Assembly: GCA_036490175.1 (NCBI GenBank)
Contig: DASXEJ010000359.1
Location: 1-64,000 of the forward strand
Direction: 5' to 3'
DNA length: 64,000 bases
From: Pirellulales bacterium
GTDB taxonomy: Bacteria > Planctomycetota > Planctomycetia > Pirellulales > JACPPG01
Part shown: positions 8,902 through 17,937 of the stretch, in pieces
Layout of the letters: every line of letters starts with the position of its first letter
How positions within the stretch are numbered: position 1 is the first letter of the stretch
Translations under genes and position numbers: made by a program
Notes under the pieces: generated by a model
The model's input: only the letters and a program-made list of their open reading frames with translations
Database searches by the model: none
What the model was told of the DNA's origin: nothing

Positions 8902-11900
8902 TCAAGGAATAAAAATGAACTCCTTGAGATTGAAGACCGTGTGCGCCACATCCCGCCACACGTCTCGGCTACGTAATATGTCCGTCGTCGGCACCTCGTG
9001 AAGTGCGGCAAACGTCGTAACCGTCTCGGCGAACCGAAGCTGTTCTTCGTCGGTCGGAGCCCGACAAAGAGCTTGCCGGAATACGGCATCGATCCGCGCG
9101 GCTACCGACAAGTCATCTCGCGATACTAGTCGACCTGCCCATTCGTCTGCCTGACCGAGCACAAACGGATCGTTCAAAAGTGCCAAAGCCTGGGCCGGCA
9201 CATTGGTCATGTCACGGCGGCCGCGCGACACTTTGCCGCCGGGCAGGTCGAAGGCGCTGAGGAACTTGGGCGCTTCCATCAAGTTGTTCTTGATATAAAT
9301 GCTCCGCCGTCCGGCACCGTCGAGCGGGCCGGGGAACAGTCGCCGGTCCGCATTCTCCTTGTCGCGATACGGCTGGATGCTCATGCCGTACAGCGTGCCA
9401 TCCAGCCGACCCGAGGTCGCCAAGATGGAATCACGAATCGTCTCGGCTTCCATCCGACGCGCGGGATAGTGCGCCAACATCCGGTTCTGTGGGTCGATTT
9501 CCGTCTCGCCGGCGCCTGGACGATTAGCGGCGCGAAACGCCCGCGTTAGCACCAACGAGCGTATCAACTGCTTGACCGACCACCCCTCTTCGACAAAGGT
9601 GGCCGCCAGATAGTCGAGCAATTCGGGATGTGAAGGAAGGTCGCCGACATGTCCAAAATCGTCAACCGTACGGACCAAGCCCGTGCCGAACACGTGATGC
9701 CAAATACGATTGACCATGACACGTGCGGTGAAAGGATTATCAGAACTGGCGATGCGATTAGCTATTTCCAGGCGACCGCTACCAGGATCCGCAAAGGGGG
9801 CGACGGACGTCGAGAGCGCCTCGAGATAGCGGCGAGGTACAGTCTGCCCCGGCCGCCAGCAATCGCCGCGGAGGAGTACAGCCTGGTCTAATCCTGGCCC
9901 AAAGTCGGCCACCCCAGGCACGACGCGCGGCAACGACAGCTCGGCTTCGATCTTTTGGTATTGCGAGACAAGCGATGCCAATTGAGGGTAGCGCGCGCTG
10001 GAATTCGAGAGTAGCCCACCGCGCGCGAGCGTGTCGAGCCAGCGTACATCGTCGTCGGTCGCCTGATTCGCTCCCCAAGCCTGCACCGCCGCCGCGACGA
10101 TTGTCGCATAGCGGTTCGCCAGTTCGGTCAGGGTCGTTGGCTCGGCTCCGGCGAACAGAGATCGCAGGTGTGCAAGCTCAGGCTGGGGCGGATTTTCGCC
10201 GTCGTGCACAACGGCGCGCGTGATTCCGAAATACGAACGAGGATTCTCAGCTGCCTTTTCCCACGGCAGCTTGTAGTTCTCTTTGTCGCCGCCGAGAGCG
10301 CTAAGTTGGTCGGGAAACTTCGGATTGTCGAACATCGTCATCAGCTCGGCGTATGTGCGCAAGCTTTCGCGATCATCCGGCGGCTCGAAGGTGATCCAGG
10401 TCAGGTCGCCGCTCGTTAGTGCTTTATAATTCTTGTAGTTAAGTTGGCAGTTGTTCGACACGAGCCGTAGCGCGCTGCTGCGCTGGCCCATGACCTGAAA
10501 GCTGATGTATTGTTTTCCTGTCGCGAGCACCGGCGAACGGAGCGTGCCGTTGAGCTTGTCCGAAACGGCATGCGTAAAGCAGCCTGCCGGCAGAACGGCG
10601 CGGACCACGGCGTCACCATCAACACTGACAACGAAATCGCCACTCCGGCCCGGTGGCTCGCGCAGGCCTTGACCCCCGACCTGCCAGCCGGCATGGTCGC
10701 CGTGGCGAAAATCGGCATAAGTCTGGAATTGCTGCTCATTGGCAACGGTGCGTTCGTTGTCATCGCGCGCCAGTGCGGTCGCCAGTTCGCGCCACTTGGC
10801 CACGAATTCCGACTCGTCCGCGGCCGCAGCAGCGCGCCAAGGCTCGAGGGGATCTTCGCGCGGGGCTTTTTCAACTGACAGTGCCGCGACCCACTTTTCT
10901 AATCGTTGTGGATCGAGCCCCGTGATCAGCGATTCAACCGCGGAACTCTTGGTGCGCTTGGCCTGCGCCGCCAACAGGTAACGGGCGAATTCCGTCGCAT
11001 CATGCTGCCATAGTTCTGCAAGTTCCTTGCGCAGACGCCCTTTGGTTTCGCGCAGTCGCTGGATCCGTTCGGCATTTACTTCCGGGGCATCGATCGTATG
11101 ACTGACCTGCCGACTGCCGCGCACGACGCCCAGCAGTGCATAGTAATCCTCGGTCGAGACAGCATCGAGCTTGTGATTATGGCACCTTGCGCAGGCAATC
11201 GTGGTGGCCTGAAAGGCCTTGCTGAGCGTGTCGATCTGATTATCGGCCAGGTCGTAGCCGATTTGCCGCAGAGCGATGCAATCGTCGTGATTCGCCTCGC
11301 CGAAGCGATAAAACGCGGTGCCGATCACCGATTCGTTGAACTGCTCTTGAGGGTTGTAGCGCGGTTGCGGCAGCAAATCTCCGGCAATGTGCTCGCGCAC
11401 AAACTGATCGTAGGGGAGATCATTGTTGAAGGCGCGGATTAAATAGTCCCGATAACGCCAGGCATGATGTACTTCGTAATTCCACTCGTTGCCATGCGTC
11501 TCTGAGAATCTCACAATGTCCAGCCAATGCCGCGCAAAACGCTCGCCAAAATGAGGCGATGCAAGCAGCCTGTCAACAAGCCGCTCAATGGCAGCTTGCG
11601 CGTCGCCTGATGCGCTTTGCTCGCGCGTAATATCCCAATCGGTGAGGAACGTTGTTGTCTGTTCAAGAGTCGGCGGCAAGCCGGTAATCACCAACGAAAG
11701 TCGGCGCAACAATGTGCGAGGGTCGGCGGCATTCGCCGGAGTCAGCCCTTGCGATGCCAGCGCGGCCTGGAGGAATCGATCTACAGGATGTGTCGACCAT
11801 GACGCGTCGGCCAACGGAGGTAATTCCGGTCGGCGTACGGGCTGCATGCTCCACCAGGCGCGGCGTACCTGCAAAGTCTGCTCCCACGGCTCGGCAGACG

Positions 11901-12297
11901 TAGCAGGCGGCGGTGCGGTATCGCGCGGGTCGGGCGCGCCGAGCTTAACCCACTCTTCGAAATCAGCGATTACCTCCGCCGACAGCTTTCCGTTGGGAGG
12001 CATGTGGACGGAATCCGCGCTGTAGCGCACCGCTGCCACCAACAGACTCTCGTCCGGTTTGCCCGGCACGATCACCTCGCCCGATTCCCCCCCTTTACGC
12101 ACGGCGTCACGGCTGTCGAGCAGTAGATTGCCACCCAGCTTCTTGGCCTGCGCCGAGTGGCATTCATAACAATGCTCGACAAGCACGGGGCGAATCTTGG
12201 CCTCGAAATACTCGCTGCCAGCGTCCGCGGCCCAAACAACCGCTGGGAACAAAACGAATGCGACTATCAGGCTCGGCAGGGCCACGGGTCGTCGCAT
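8902..12297 (-). CDS. Planctomycete cytochrome-type DUF1549/DUF1553 protein
   Basis: The 1131-residue exported protein has a signal peptide (ends near WAADAG) and a PSCyt1-type heme segment with HCYECHSAQ near residue 45. A DUF1549 domain follows (PVDRFLQAAL to ARHWLDIVRFSETHGNEWNYE), with a second CxxCH, CARCHNHKLDA, near residue 395. An insert of about 300 residues (roughly 520-830) has a jelly-roll-like look (FVVSVDGDAVVRAVL...). The C-terminal DUF1553 domain includes NPFTARVMVNRIWHHVFGTGLV and VPAQALALLNDPFV. GAGGAG about 9-10 bases upstream supports the ATG. It is probably a periplasmic or envelope c-type cytochrome-like partner of the DUF1501 protein encoded next; that role is inference. 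Confidence 0.88.
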   Translation of the reverse strand: MRRPVALPSLIVAFVLFPAVVWAADAGSEYFEAKIRPVLVEHCYECHSAQAKKLGGNLLLDSRDAVRKGGESGEVIVPGKPDESLLVAAVRYSADSVHMPPNGKLSAEVIADFEEWVKLGAPDPRDTAPPPATSAEPWEQTLQVRRAWWSMQPVRRPELPPLADASWSTHPVDRFLQAALASQGLTPANAADPRTLLRRLSLVITGLPPTLEQTTTFLTDWDITREQSASGDAQAAIERLVDRLLASPHFGERFARHWLDIVRFSETHGNEWNYEVHHAWRYRDYLIRAFNNDLPYDQFVREHIAGDLLPQPRYNPQEQFNESVIGTAFYRFGEANHDDCIALRQIGYDLADNQIDTLSKAFQATTIACARCHNHKLDAVSTEDYYALLGVVRGSRQVSHTIDAPEVNAERIQRLRETKGRLRKELAELWQHDATEFARYLLAAQAKRTKSSAVESLITGLDPQRLEKWVAALSVEKAPREDPLEPWRAAAAADESEFVAKWRELATALARDDNERTVANEQQFQTYADFRHGDHAGWQVGGQGLREPPGRSGDFVVSVDGDAVVRAVLPAGCFTHAVSDKLNGTLRSPVLATGKQYISFQVMGQRSSALRLVSNNCQLNYKNYKALTSGDLTWITFEPPDDRESLRTYAELMTMFDNPKFPDQLSALGGDKENYKLPWEKAAENPRSYFGITRAVVHDGENPPQPELAHLRSLFAGAEPTTLTELANRYATIVAAAVQAWGANQATDDDVRWLDTLARGGLLSNSSARYPQLASLVSQYQKIEAELSLPRVVPGVADFGPGLDQAVLLRGDCWRPGQTVPRRYLEALSTSVAPFADPGSGRLEIANRIASSDNPFTARVMVNRIWHHVFGTGLVRTVDDFGHVGDLPSHPELLDYLAATFVEEGWSVKQLIRSLVLTRAFRAANRPGAGETEIDPQNRMLAHYPARRMEAETIRDSILATSGRLDGTLYGMSIQPYRDKENADRRLFPGPLDGAGRRSIYIKNNLMEAPKFLSAFDLPGGKVSRGRRDMTNVPAQALALLNDPFVLGQADEWAGRLVSRDDLSVAARIDAVFRQALCRAPTDEEQLRFAETVTTFAALHEVPTTDILRSRDVWRDVAHTVFNLKEFIFIP

Positions 12298-12649
12298 AGG
12301 GGGATTCTCCTCGCTGCCAACAAGGTGGGTGTAGTCAGGGCAGCGCCGGCAGCCGCGAGGGTCGTCCCTTGACTCACCTCAGGCGGCCACTTAGACCAAT
12401 GGTAATCTAATTGATAAACCGTGGCGAATGGGCCGTCAATACAAGGGAAAATGCTTCCGGGCCGCCCTGTTGCGACGCGCAACTAAGCATCTATCGTACA
12501 GCGACATGACCAACCTCTGGAAAAAGTCGCTTGATAACTGTGCGAGTCGCCCGGCTGCAAAGGGTTGCTCCGTGAACACCACTCTGAGAGATCGACTACC
12601 TCTACGATCCATCGCCAGCCCCAACAACGACTACAACGCGGGAGAAGAC
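12298..12649. other. Divergent intergenic region without a recognised gene
   Basis: About 350 bases separate the minus-strand DUF1549/1553 gene from the plus-strand SMP-30 gene. The plus reading frame of the SMP-30 gene stays open through this stretch, but its translation here (poly-basic, no domain) looks non-coding. Both promoters must lie here. I see no clear -35/-10 pair or repeat. Confidence 0.4.
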
Positions 12650-13726
12650 ATGCTACGAATGCTACGCTCGCCCAGGCCCTTGATGATCTTCTTTCTGGTA
12701 ACCCTTTCCTGCCTGACGTTGACTTCTCGACAGGTCCGCGCCGACGAGCCAATCATCCCCGCTAACGCCAAGCTCGAAAAGCTCTACGAGGGAAGCGTGT
12801 TGACCGAGGGGGTGGCCGTGGCTCCCGACGGCATGGTCTATTTCAGCGACATCACGTTCTCGCACGTGTCGCGCGATGCGCAGGGCGTGATCGAAGCCGG
12901 GCACATTTATCGTTACGATCCAACAACTGGAAAAACCGTCGTCTTCCGCTCGCCTAGCGGCATGTCGAATGGCATTAAATTCGATGCCGCAGGTAACATG
13001 ATTGTGGCCGAGGGCGCCGACTACGGTGGGCGCCGTGTTACGCGTACCGACATGAAGACGGGCAAAAGCTACATCATTGCCGGGTTGTTCGAAGGGCGTC
13101 CCTTCAACTCGCCGAATGATGTAACTATCGACGAAAAGGGACGGATCTACTTCAGCGATCCTCGCTACATGGGGCACGAGCCGATCGACCAGCCTCTGGT
13201 GGGCGTGTATCGCATCGATCCCGACGGCAAAGTACACCGCATTGTCACTGATGCTGGCAAAGCAAATGGGGTTGCCGTTTCTCCCGATCAAAAGACTCTG
13301 TACGTAATTAGTAATGAAAACGGCGCCACCAGCATTGATCGATTGGGAAGTTCGACCGGTCAAGCCGACAAAGTCGCAGTCCCTCTCCGCAAGGGACTCA
13401 TGGTTCTGCAGGCATACGACCTGGCGGCCGATGGAACCGCAAAATTTCGCAAGGTCCTCGTCGACTACTCTCCTTACGATGGCCCCGATGGCATGATCTG
13501 TGACGCCGACGGCAACCTGTGGGTTGCCGTGCGTGCCGAGAACCGACCGGGTATCTACGTCTATTCTCCGGAAGGAAAGGAATTGGCCTATCTCAAGACC
13601 GAGGTGCCGACGAACGTCGGGTTCGGTCGCGGACGCGAGAACAAGACGCTGTACATTACGGCTGGCAAGAGCCTGTATCGCGTGCATGTGAACCGTGCCG
13701 GATATCAACTGCCCGCGAAAAAGTAG
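12650..13726 (+). CDS. Secreted SMP-30/gluconolactonase-like beta-propeller hydrolase
   Basis: The 358-residue protein has a signal peptide (RSPRPLMIFFLVTLSCLTL to VRADEP) and a six-bladed SMP-30/gluconolaconase/LRE-type propeller. Metal-site landmarks are LTEGVAVAPDGMVYFSDI (Glu), RPFNSPNDVTIDEKGRIYFSD (Asn), and the DGMICDADGNLWVAV strand (Asp). Family members hydrolyse sugar lactones or aryl esters using a divalent metal. The start at 12650 is preferred to in-frame upstream codons because GGGAG lies 7 bases before it and it gives a normal leader. The sugar-lactone theme matches the nearby pentose-phosphate genes, but this protein is exported, so it would act on external substrates. Confidence 0.83.
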   Translation: MLRMLRSPRPLMIFFLVTLSCLTLTSRQVRADEPIIPANAKLEKLYEGSVLTEGVAVAPDGMVYFSDITFSHVSRDAQGVIEAGHIYRYDPTTGKTVVFRSPSGMSNGIKFDAAGNMIVAEGADYGGRRVTRTDMKTGKSYIIAGLFEGRPFNSPNDVTIDEKGRIYFSDPRYMGHEPIDQPLVGVYRIDPDGKVHRIVTDAGKANGVAVSPDQKTLYVISNENGATSIDRLGSSTGQADKVAVPLRKGLMVLQAYDLAADGTAKFRKVLVDYSPYDGPDGMICDADGNLWVAVRAENRPGIYVYSPEGKELAYLKTEVPTNVGFGRGRENKTLYITAGKSLYRVHVNRAGYQLPAKK

Positions 13727-13806
13727 GCGCCGTCCTCTCGATAGTGCGGGCTGAAGATGTCGGGCGTCGCCCGGCGCGCCTCGCATCAGATCGACACCCG
13801 GAGCAG

Positions 13807-14709
13807 ATGCCTGTGGCCGACTCGTGGAGATACGCGCTGCGAAAAGCATTTCGCGTTGGTCTGAGTGCCCTGCGTAGGATTGTCTATTTTCCGCGGCGTC
13901 AGCTCAGCCGGTGGAGTGTCCCCGATGCGCCCCCCGCGACCACGGTCGACGGCACGCCTGCTCGCGCGGTGCATCGTATCCGCTGTGCCGAGGTGTGGGG
14001 TGGCATTCATAATGCCGATCTCGAATGTGTCACCAGCGGCGTCCGCGCTAGCTTGCACAGTAGCGCCTGCGACGGCGGGCGCGGGGGCGACGTCTATTAC
14101 TTTAGCGTCTGCGGCGCGGACTCCTTGACGCGCGTCGCACTGGCCGACGTAACGGGTCATGGCGAAGCCGTGAGCCGCGTGGGACAATGGCTGTACGACG
14201 CCCTCGCGGCACGAATGAATTCGCTGCGCGGCGACCGGGTGCTAGGCGAGTTGAACGATCTGGCAGAACACTACGGCTTCGCTGCCATCAGCACGCTGGC
14301 TGTGGTGCAATACTATCGTCGCAAGACGCGGCTTTATGTCTCTTACGCGGGCCACCCTCCAGCGCTCGTCTTTCGACAGCAACTGCGCACCTGGCAACCG
14401 GCCGAAGTACCGGAGGGCGCGGGCCTCGTGAACCTGCCGATTGGCGTTAGCGATCAGACGCACTACCAGCAGCACGCCATACCTTTGGCAAGCGGAGACC
14501 GGGTCCTCCTATATACCGATGGTGTGCTCGAAGCTCCGGGTCGCGACGGATCGCAATTCGGCCTGGAGCGATTGGTTTCGATCGCCCAGGCTTCGAATGG
14601 AAAAACGCTCTTCGAGTTCAAAACGGCGGTGATGGATGCCGTACGCGAACATACGGGCGGACCACTGGAACATGACGACGTCACAGTGCTGGCAATGGAG
14701 GTGATTTAA
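13807..14709 (+). CDS. SpoIIE/PP2C-type serine phosphatase domain protein
   Basis: The 300-residue protein carries a PPM/SpoIIE phosphatase domain from about residue 60. The metal-binding acidic positions are visible in order: GGRGGDVYYF, VALADVTGHGEAVS, RVLLYTDGVLEAPGRDG, and EHDDVTVLAME at the C-terminus. Such domains usually act on anti-anti-sigma (STAS) proteins or in second-messenger cascades. No STAS or anti-sigma kinase gene is adjacent, so the partner is unknown. The first 55 residues are basic and Arg-rich with no recognised sensor domain. The start is uncertain: an in-frame GTG at 13744 would add 21 residues. It begins 80 bases after the SMP-30 gene and may share its transcript. Confidence 0.8.
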   Translation: MPVADSWRYALRKAFRVGLSALRRIVYFPRRQLSRWSVPDAPPATTVDGTPARAVHRIRCAEVWGGIHNADLECVTSGVRASLHSSACDGGRGGDVYYFSVCGADSLTRVALADVTGHGEAVSRVGQWLYDALAARMNSLRGDRVLGELNDLAEHYGFAAISTLAVVQYYRRKTRLYVSYAGHPPALVFRQQLRTWQPAEVPEGAGLVNLPIGVSDQTHYQQHAIPLASGDRVLLYTDGVLEAPGRDGSQFGLERLVSIAQASNGKTLFEFKTAVMDAVREHTGGPLEHDDVTVLAMEVI

Positions 14710-14903
14710 GGCCCGAAAAATGATTCCGTAGACCTCCATATTACGCACTTTTACCCGTGGCATCCGAAATATGCCCGATAGGCCGCACAAAAAGCCTGGC
14801 GCCGGGGACGCTTGCAGGCGATACAATGAATGCACGTTTCCACGGGCCAACGTTCGCACCGCTTGACGGTGCGCCCACGTTTCATGGATCTAAGGGGTCA
14901 GAC

Positions 14904-16520
14904 ATGTCGCGCATTGGCCGATCCGTATCGTCGGTTATTGCGGTTCCTTTAGCGTCGCTCGCGCTACTCCTCACTGACGCGCGCCAAGCTACCGCCGAGT
15001 CGCCAACGGTGGTTTCCGATTCCGTGGAACCTCGGGCAGAGCGCGCCGACCAGCGCATGACGGCACGGATCGATGAACTGTTAACCGCCGCCTGGACTGG
15101 CCAGCACATGGAGCCGGCTCCTCTTGCGAGCGACGCGGAATTTCTGCGCCGTGTCAGCCTGGATCTGACAGGCGTCGTGCCGACGGTCGCCGAAGTCCGG
15201 GCCTTCCTCACAGACGCTGATCCCGCAAAGCGCGCGCGGGTCATTGATCGCTTGCTCGATTCGCATCGGCATGCCGACCATTTGGCTACCACCTGGCGCA
15301 ACATGATGGTGCCACGGGGCAGCACAGTGGACGGCTTCGATGGCCAGGCAGGCTTACAAACTTGGCTGCGTACCGAGTTTGCAAAAAACGCTCGCTACGA
15401 TCACCTGGTGGCCGATCTGTTGGTAGCCACGGGTGCCGCACGGCAAGGACCGGGGCTGTTTTTCACCGCATTTGATCTCAAGCCGGAGGAACTCGCGGCC
15501 AATACGGCGCGCATGTTCCTGGGCATTCAGATTGAGTGTGCCCAGTGTCATGACCACCCCTTTGACAAATGGACGCAGCAAGATTTTTGGGGCTACGCTG
15601 CATTCTTTGCCAGGCTCGGGCGCGATGGAGACATGCGGCCCGGACAAACAATGCGACTGATCGACAAGCGGGCCGGCGAAGTCATGCTGCCTGCCACGGA
15701 CGTCGTGGTGCCGCCGCGATATCCGCGTGGCGAGGTGACTATAGATGATGGCTTCGGCACCCGTCGGATGAAACTCGGCGTGTGGATGGTTTCGCGGGAC
15801 AATCCTTTTCTCGCGCGTGCGGCGGTGAATCGGGTGTGGGCCAATTTGTTCGGGCGCGGCCTGGTCGAACCCGTCGATGATCTGTCGGTGCGCAATCCTG
15901 CCAGCCATCCAGAGCTTTTCGAGGAATTGGCGGCGTATTTTACGGAGACTGGCTACGATCTGCGAAACCTGTTCCACACGCTGGCCAACACGCGCGCGTA
16001 TCAACTTTCGAGCCGCACGTGGGACAACGCACCGGGCCGGCCGGAATTGTTCGCACGCGCCACGGTAAGGTCTCTCACTGCAGAGCAACTCTACGATTCG
16101 GTAATGCGCGTAGCACTTGCCGACGACGCGGGCGCGGCCCGCGGGCAATCGGATAGCGGTTTTGACGTGCGGCGGCAGGCATTCGTCGCCAAAATGCAGT
16201 CGCAAGCACAATCGAAGCTCGACTACGACGCGGGCGTCGCGCAAGTGCTGGAACTATTAAACGGATCGGAGATGGCATCGGTAACGGCCAATCCGACGAG
16301 CGGAATGTTGGCGGCACTCGAAGCGCCAGTATTCACGGACCGTGAACGGATCGAAGTCCTTTTCCTGGCGACGTTGTCGCGCGGCCCGGACGAGAACGAA
16401 CTGACTCGATCGCTTGAACACCTCGCTCAAGGCAACTCGGCAAGTGGTGATACCAGTAGCGCCCTGGGAGATATCTTGTGGGCCCTAGCTAATAGCGCGG
16501 AGTTCGGCTTGAATCATTGA
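14904..16520 (+). CDS. Short DUF1549/DUF1553 protein with CxxCH motif
   Basis: The 538-residue secreted protein has a leader (SVIAVPLASLALLLTDARQATAES), then DUF1549 (residues ~45-230) and DUF1553 (~270-510). It lacks the N-terminal PSCyt1 heme segment of the longer members but retains one CxxCH in IECAQCHDHPFDKWTQQDFWGYAAFF. DUF1553 landmarks include NPFLARAAVNRVWANLFGRGLVEPVDDL and NPASHPELFEELAAYFTETGYDLR. The ATG at 14904 is selected because AAGGGG lies 8 bases upstream and it gives a normal leader; the frame is open 49 codons further upstream. DUF1501 follows 64 bases downstream, and an EF-hand protein overlaps that gene's end, making a three-gene unit. Confidence 0.87.
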   Translation: MSRIGRSVSSVIAVPLASLALLLTDARQATAESPTVVSDSVEPRAERADQRMTARIDELLTAAWTGQHMEPAPLASDAEFLRRVSLDLTGVVPTVAEVRAFLTDADPAKRARVIDRLLDSHRHADHLATTWRNMMVPRGSTVDGFDGQAGLQTWLRTEFAKNARYDHLVADLLVATGAARQGPGLFFTAFDLKPEELAANTARMFLGIQIECAQCHDHPFDKWTQQDFWGYAAFFARLGRDGDMRPGQTMRLIDKRAGEVMLPATDVVVPPRYPRGEVTIDDGFGTRRMKLGVWMVSRDNPFLARAAVNRVWANLFGRGLVEPVDDLSVRNPASHPELFEELAAYFTETGYDLRNLFHTLANTRAYQLSSRTWDNAPGRPELFARATVRSLTAEQLYDSVMRVALADDAGAARGQSDSGFDVRRQAFVAKMQSQAQSKLDYDAGVAQVLELLNGSEMASVTANPTSGMLAALEAPVFTDRERIEVLFLATLSRGPDENELTRSLEHLAQGNSASGDTSSALGDILWALANSAEFGLNH

Positions 16521-16584
16521 CGCCTGTCAGAAGCACCGGCACACTTTGTCCGGGAGTCGAGTTTAGGTTACGCCCGAGGACCCT

Positions 16585-17937
16585 ATGAAAAATAATCTGC
16601 TGAAATTGCTCGCGGAAACGCCCTCGCGACGTCAGTTTCTCAAGGCTGCAGGCTGGTCCGCCTTGGGTTGTAGTGCCAGCGGCTGGTTGCCGCGTTTGGC
16701 GCACGCGCTGGCAACGGACGACAAGCGTCGTCGGCAGTGCATCTTGCTGTGGATGAATGGTGGTCCCAGTCAGCTCGATACCTTCGATCTGAAGCCAGGG
16801 CACGCCAACGGAGGAGAGTTCAAGGAGATTGATACCACCGTGCCGGGCCTGCGGATTAGCGAACATCTGCCACGTTTGGCGACCCAAGCCCAGCGGCTGG
16901 CGATCCTACGCGGCCTCAGCACGAAGGAGGGGGATCACGGTCGCGGTACATATCTAATGCGCACCGGACACTCGCCGGGAGGGCCGGTGCGTTATCCGGC
17001 GATCGGATCGTCTTTGTCGAAGGAATTGGGCAGCGATGACGCCGAACTGCCGCATTACATCAGCATCGCCCCTTACCAACAATTCAACCAGGCCGCCTTC
17101 GGACCAGGATTCCTGGGGCCCAAGTACGCGCCAGCCGTCGTCGACGCGCGGCGCACGGGCGGCGACGCCAACCAAGCCTCCAGCTATGCCGACCTGCGTA
17201 TCGAGAACTTATTGCCCGGTGATGCCGCCGCCGCGCGATTGCCAAATCGCGTCGATTTATGGCAACAGTTTGAGACCAATTTCCTGGCGTCGCACCATGC
17301 TCCGTCCGTGGTCGGGCATAAAACGGTCTATCAACGGGCGATGCGCATGATGCGCAGCCCCGCCGCCGCGGCCTTTGATCTTACTTCTGAGCCGGACGCC
17401 GTGCGTGACACTTATGGGCGAGGCGTATTCGGTCAAGGTTGCCTGCTCGCGCGGCGATTGATCGAGCAGCGCGTTCCGTTTGTCGAGGTGAGCCTCGGCG
17501 ATTTCAGCAACGGGACGAACAATTGGGACACACATCAGAACAACTTTGCCACGGTCAAAGTGCTCTCCGCGCAACTTGACGCCGGCTGGGCGTCGCTCAT
17601 GCAGGATCTTGAAGATCGCGGCCTGCTCGACTCGACGACAATACTCTGGATGGGAGAATTCGGCCGCACGCCTATCATCAACCAGATGGGTGGCCGCGAC
17701 CACTACCCCAACGCGTGGAGCTGCGTCATGGCGGGAGGGGGCATACAAGGAGGCCGCGCCTGCGGTCGCACAAGCGCCGATGGCACTGCGATCGAGGAAG
17801 GAAAGGTGGCCGTCGGGGATGTACTCGCCACCTTGTGCCAGGCCCTCGGGGTCGATCCCGAGCAGAAGAACACGTCGGAGCAAGGGCGGCCCATCCGCAT
17901 CGCCGAAGGTGAGCCGATCCGTGAAATCCTCGCCTGA
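16585..17937 (+). CDS. DUF1501 exported protein
   Basis: The 450-residue DUF1501 member has a leader with a Tat-like start (ETPSRRQFLKAAGWSALGCSASGWLPRLAHA). Family landmarks: CILLWMNGGPSQLDTFDLKPG, GDHGRGTYLMRTGHSPGG, NNWDTHQNNF, ILWMGEFGRTPIINQMGGRDHYPNAWSCVMAGGGI and VLATLCQALGVDPE. GAGGA before the ATG supports the start. It is the middle gene of a probable operon. Its 3' end overlaps the GTG start of the EF-hand gene by 17 bases, which suggests translational coupling. Its biochemical role is unknown; the fold relates to sulfatases and alkaline phosphatases. Confidence 0.88.
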   Translation: MKNNLLKLLAETPSRRQFLKAAGWSALGCSASGWLPRLAHALATDDKRRRQCILLWMNGGPSQLDTFDLKPGHANGGEFKEIDTTVPGLRISEHLPRLATQAQRLAILRGLSTKEGDHGRGTYLMRTGHSPGGPVRYPAIGSSLSKELGSDDAELPHYISIAPYQQFNQAAFGPGFLGPKYAPAVVDARRTGGDANQASSYADLRIENLLPGDAAAARLPNRVDLWQQFETNFLASHHAPSVVGHKTVYQRAMRMMRSPAAAAFDLTSEPDAVRDTYGRGVFGQGCLLARRLIEQRVPFVEVSLGDFSNGTNNWDTHQNNFATVKVLSAQLDAGWASLMQDLEDRGLLDSTTILWMGEFGRTPIINQMGGRDHYPNAWSCVMAGGGIQGGRACGRTSADGTAIEEGKVAVGDVLATLCQALGVDPEQKNTSEQGRPIRIAEGEPIREILA

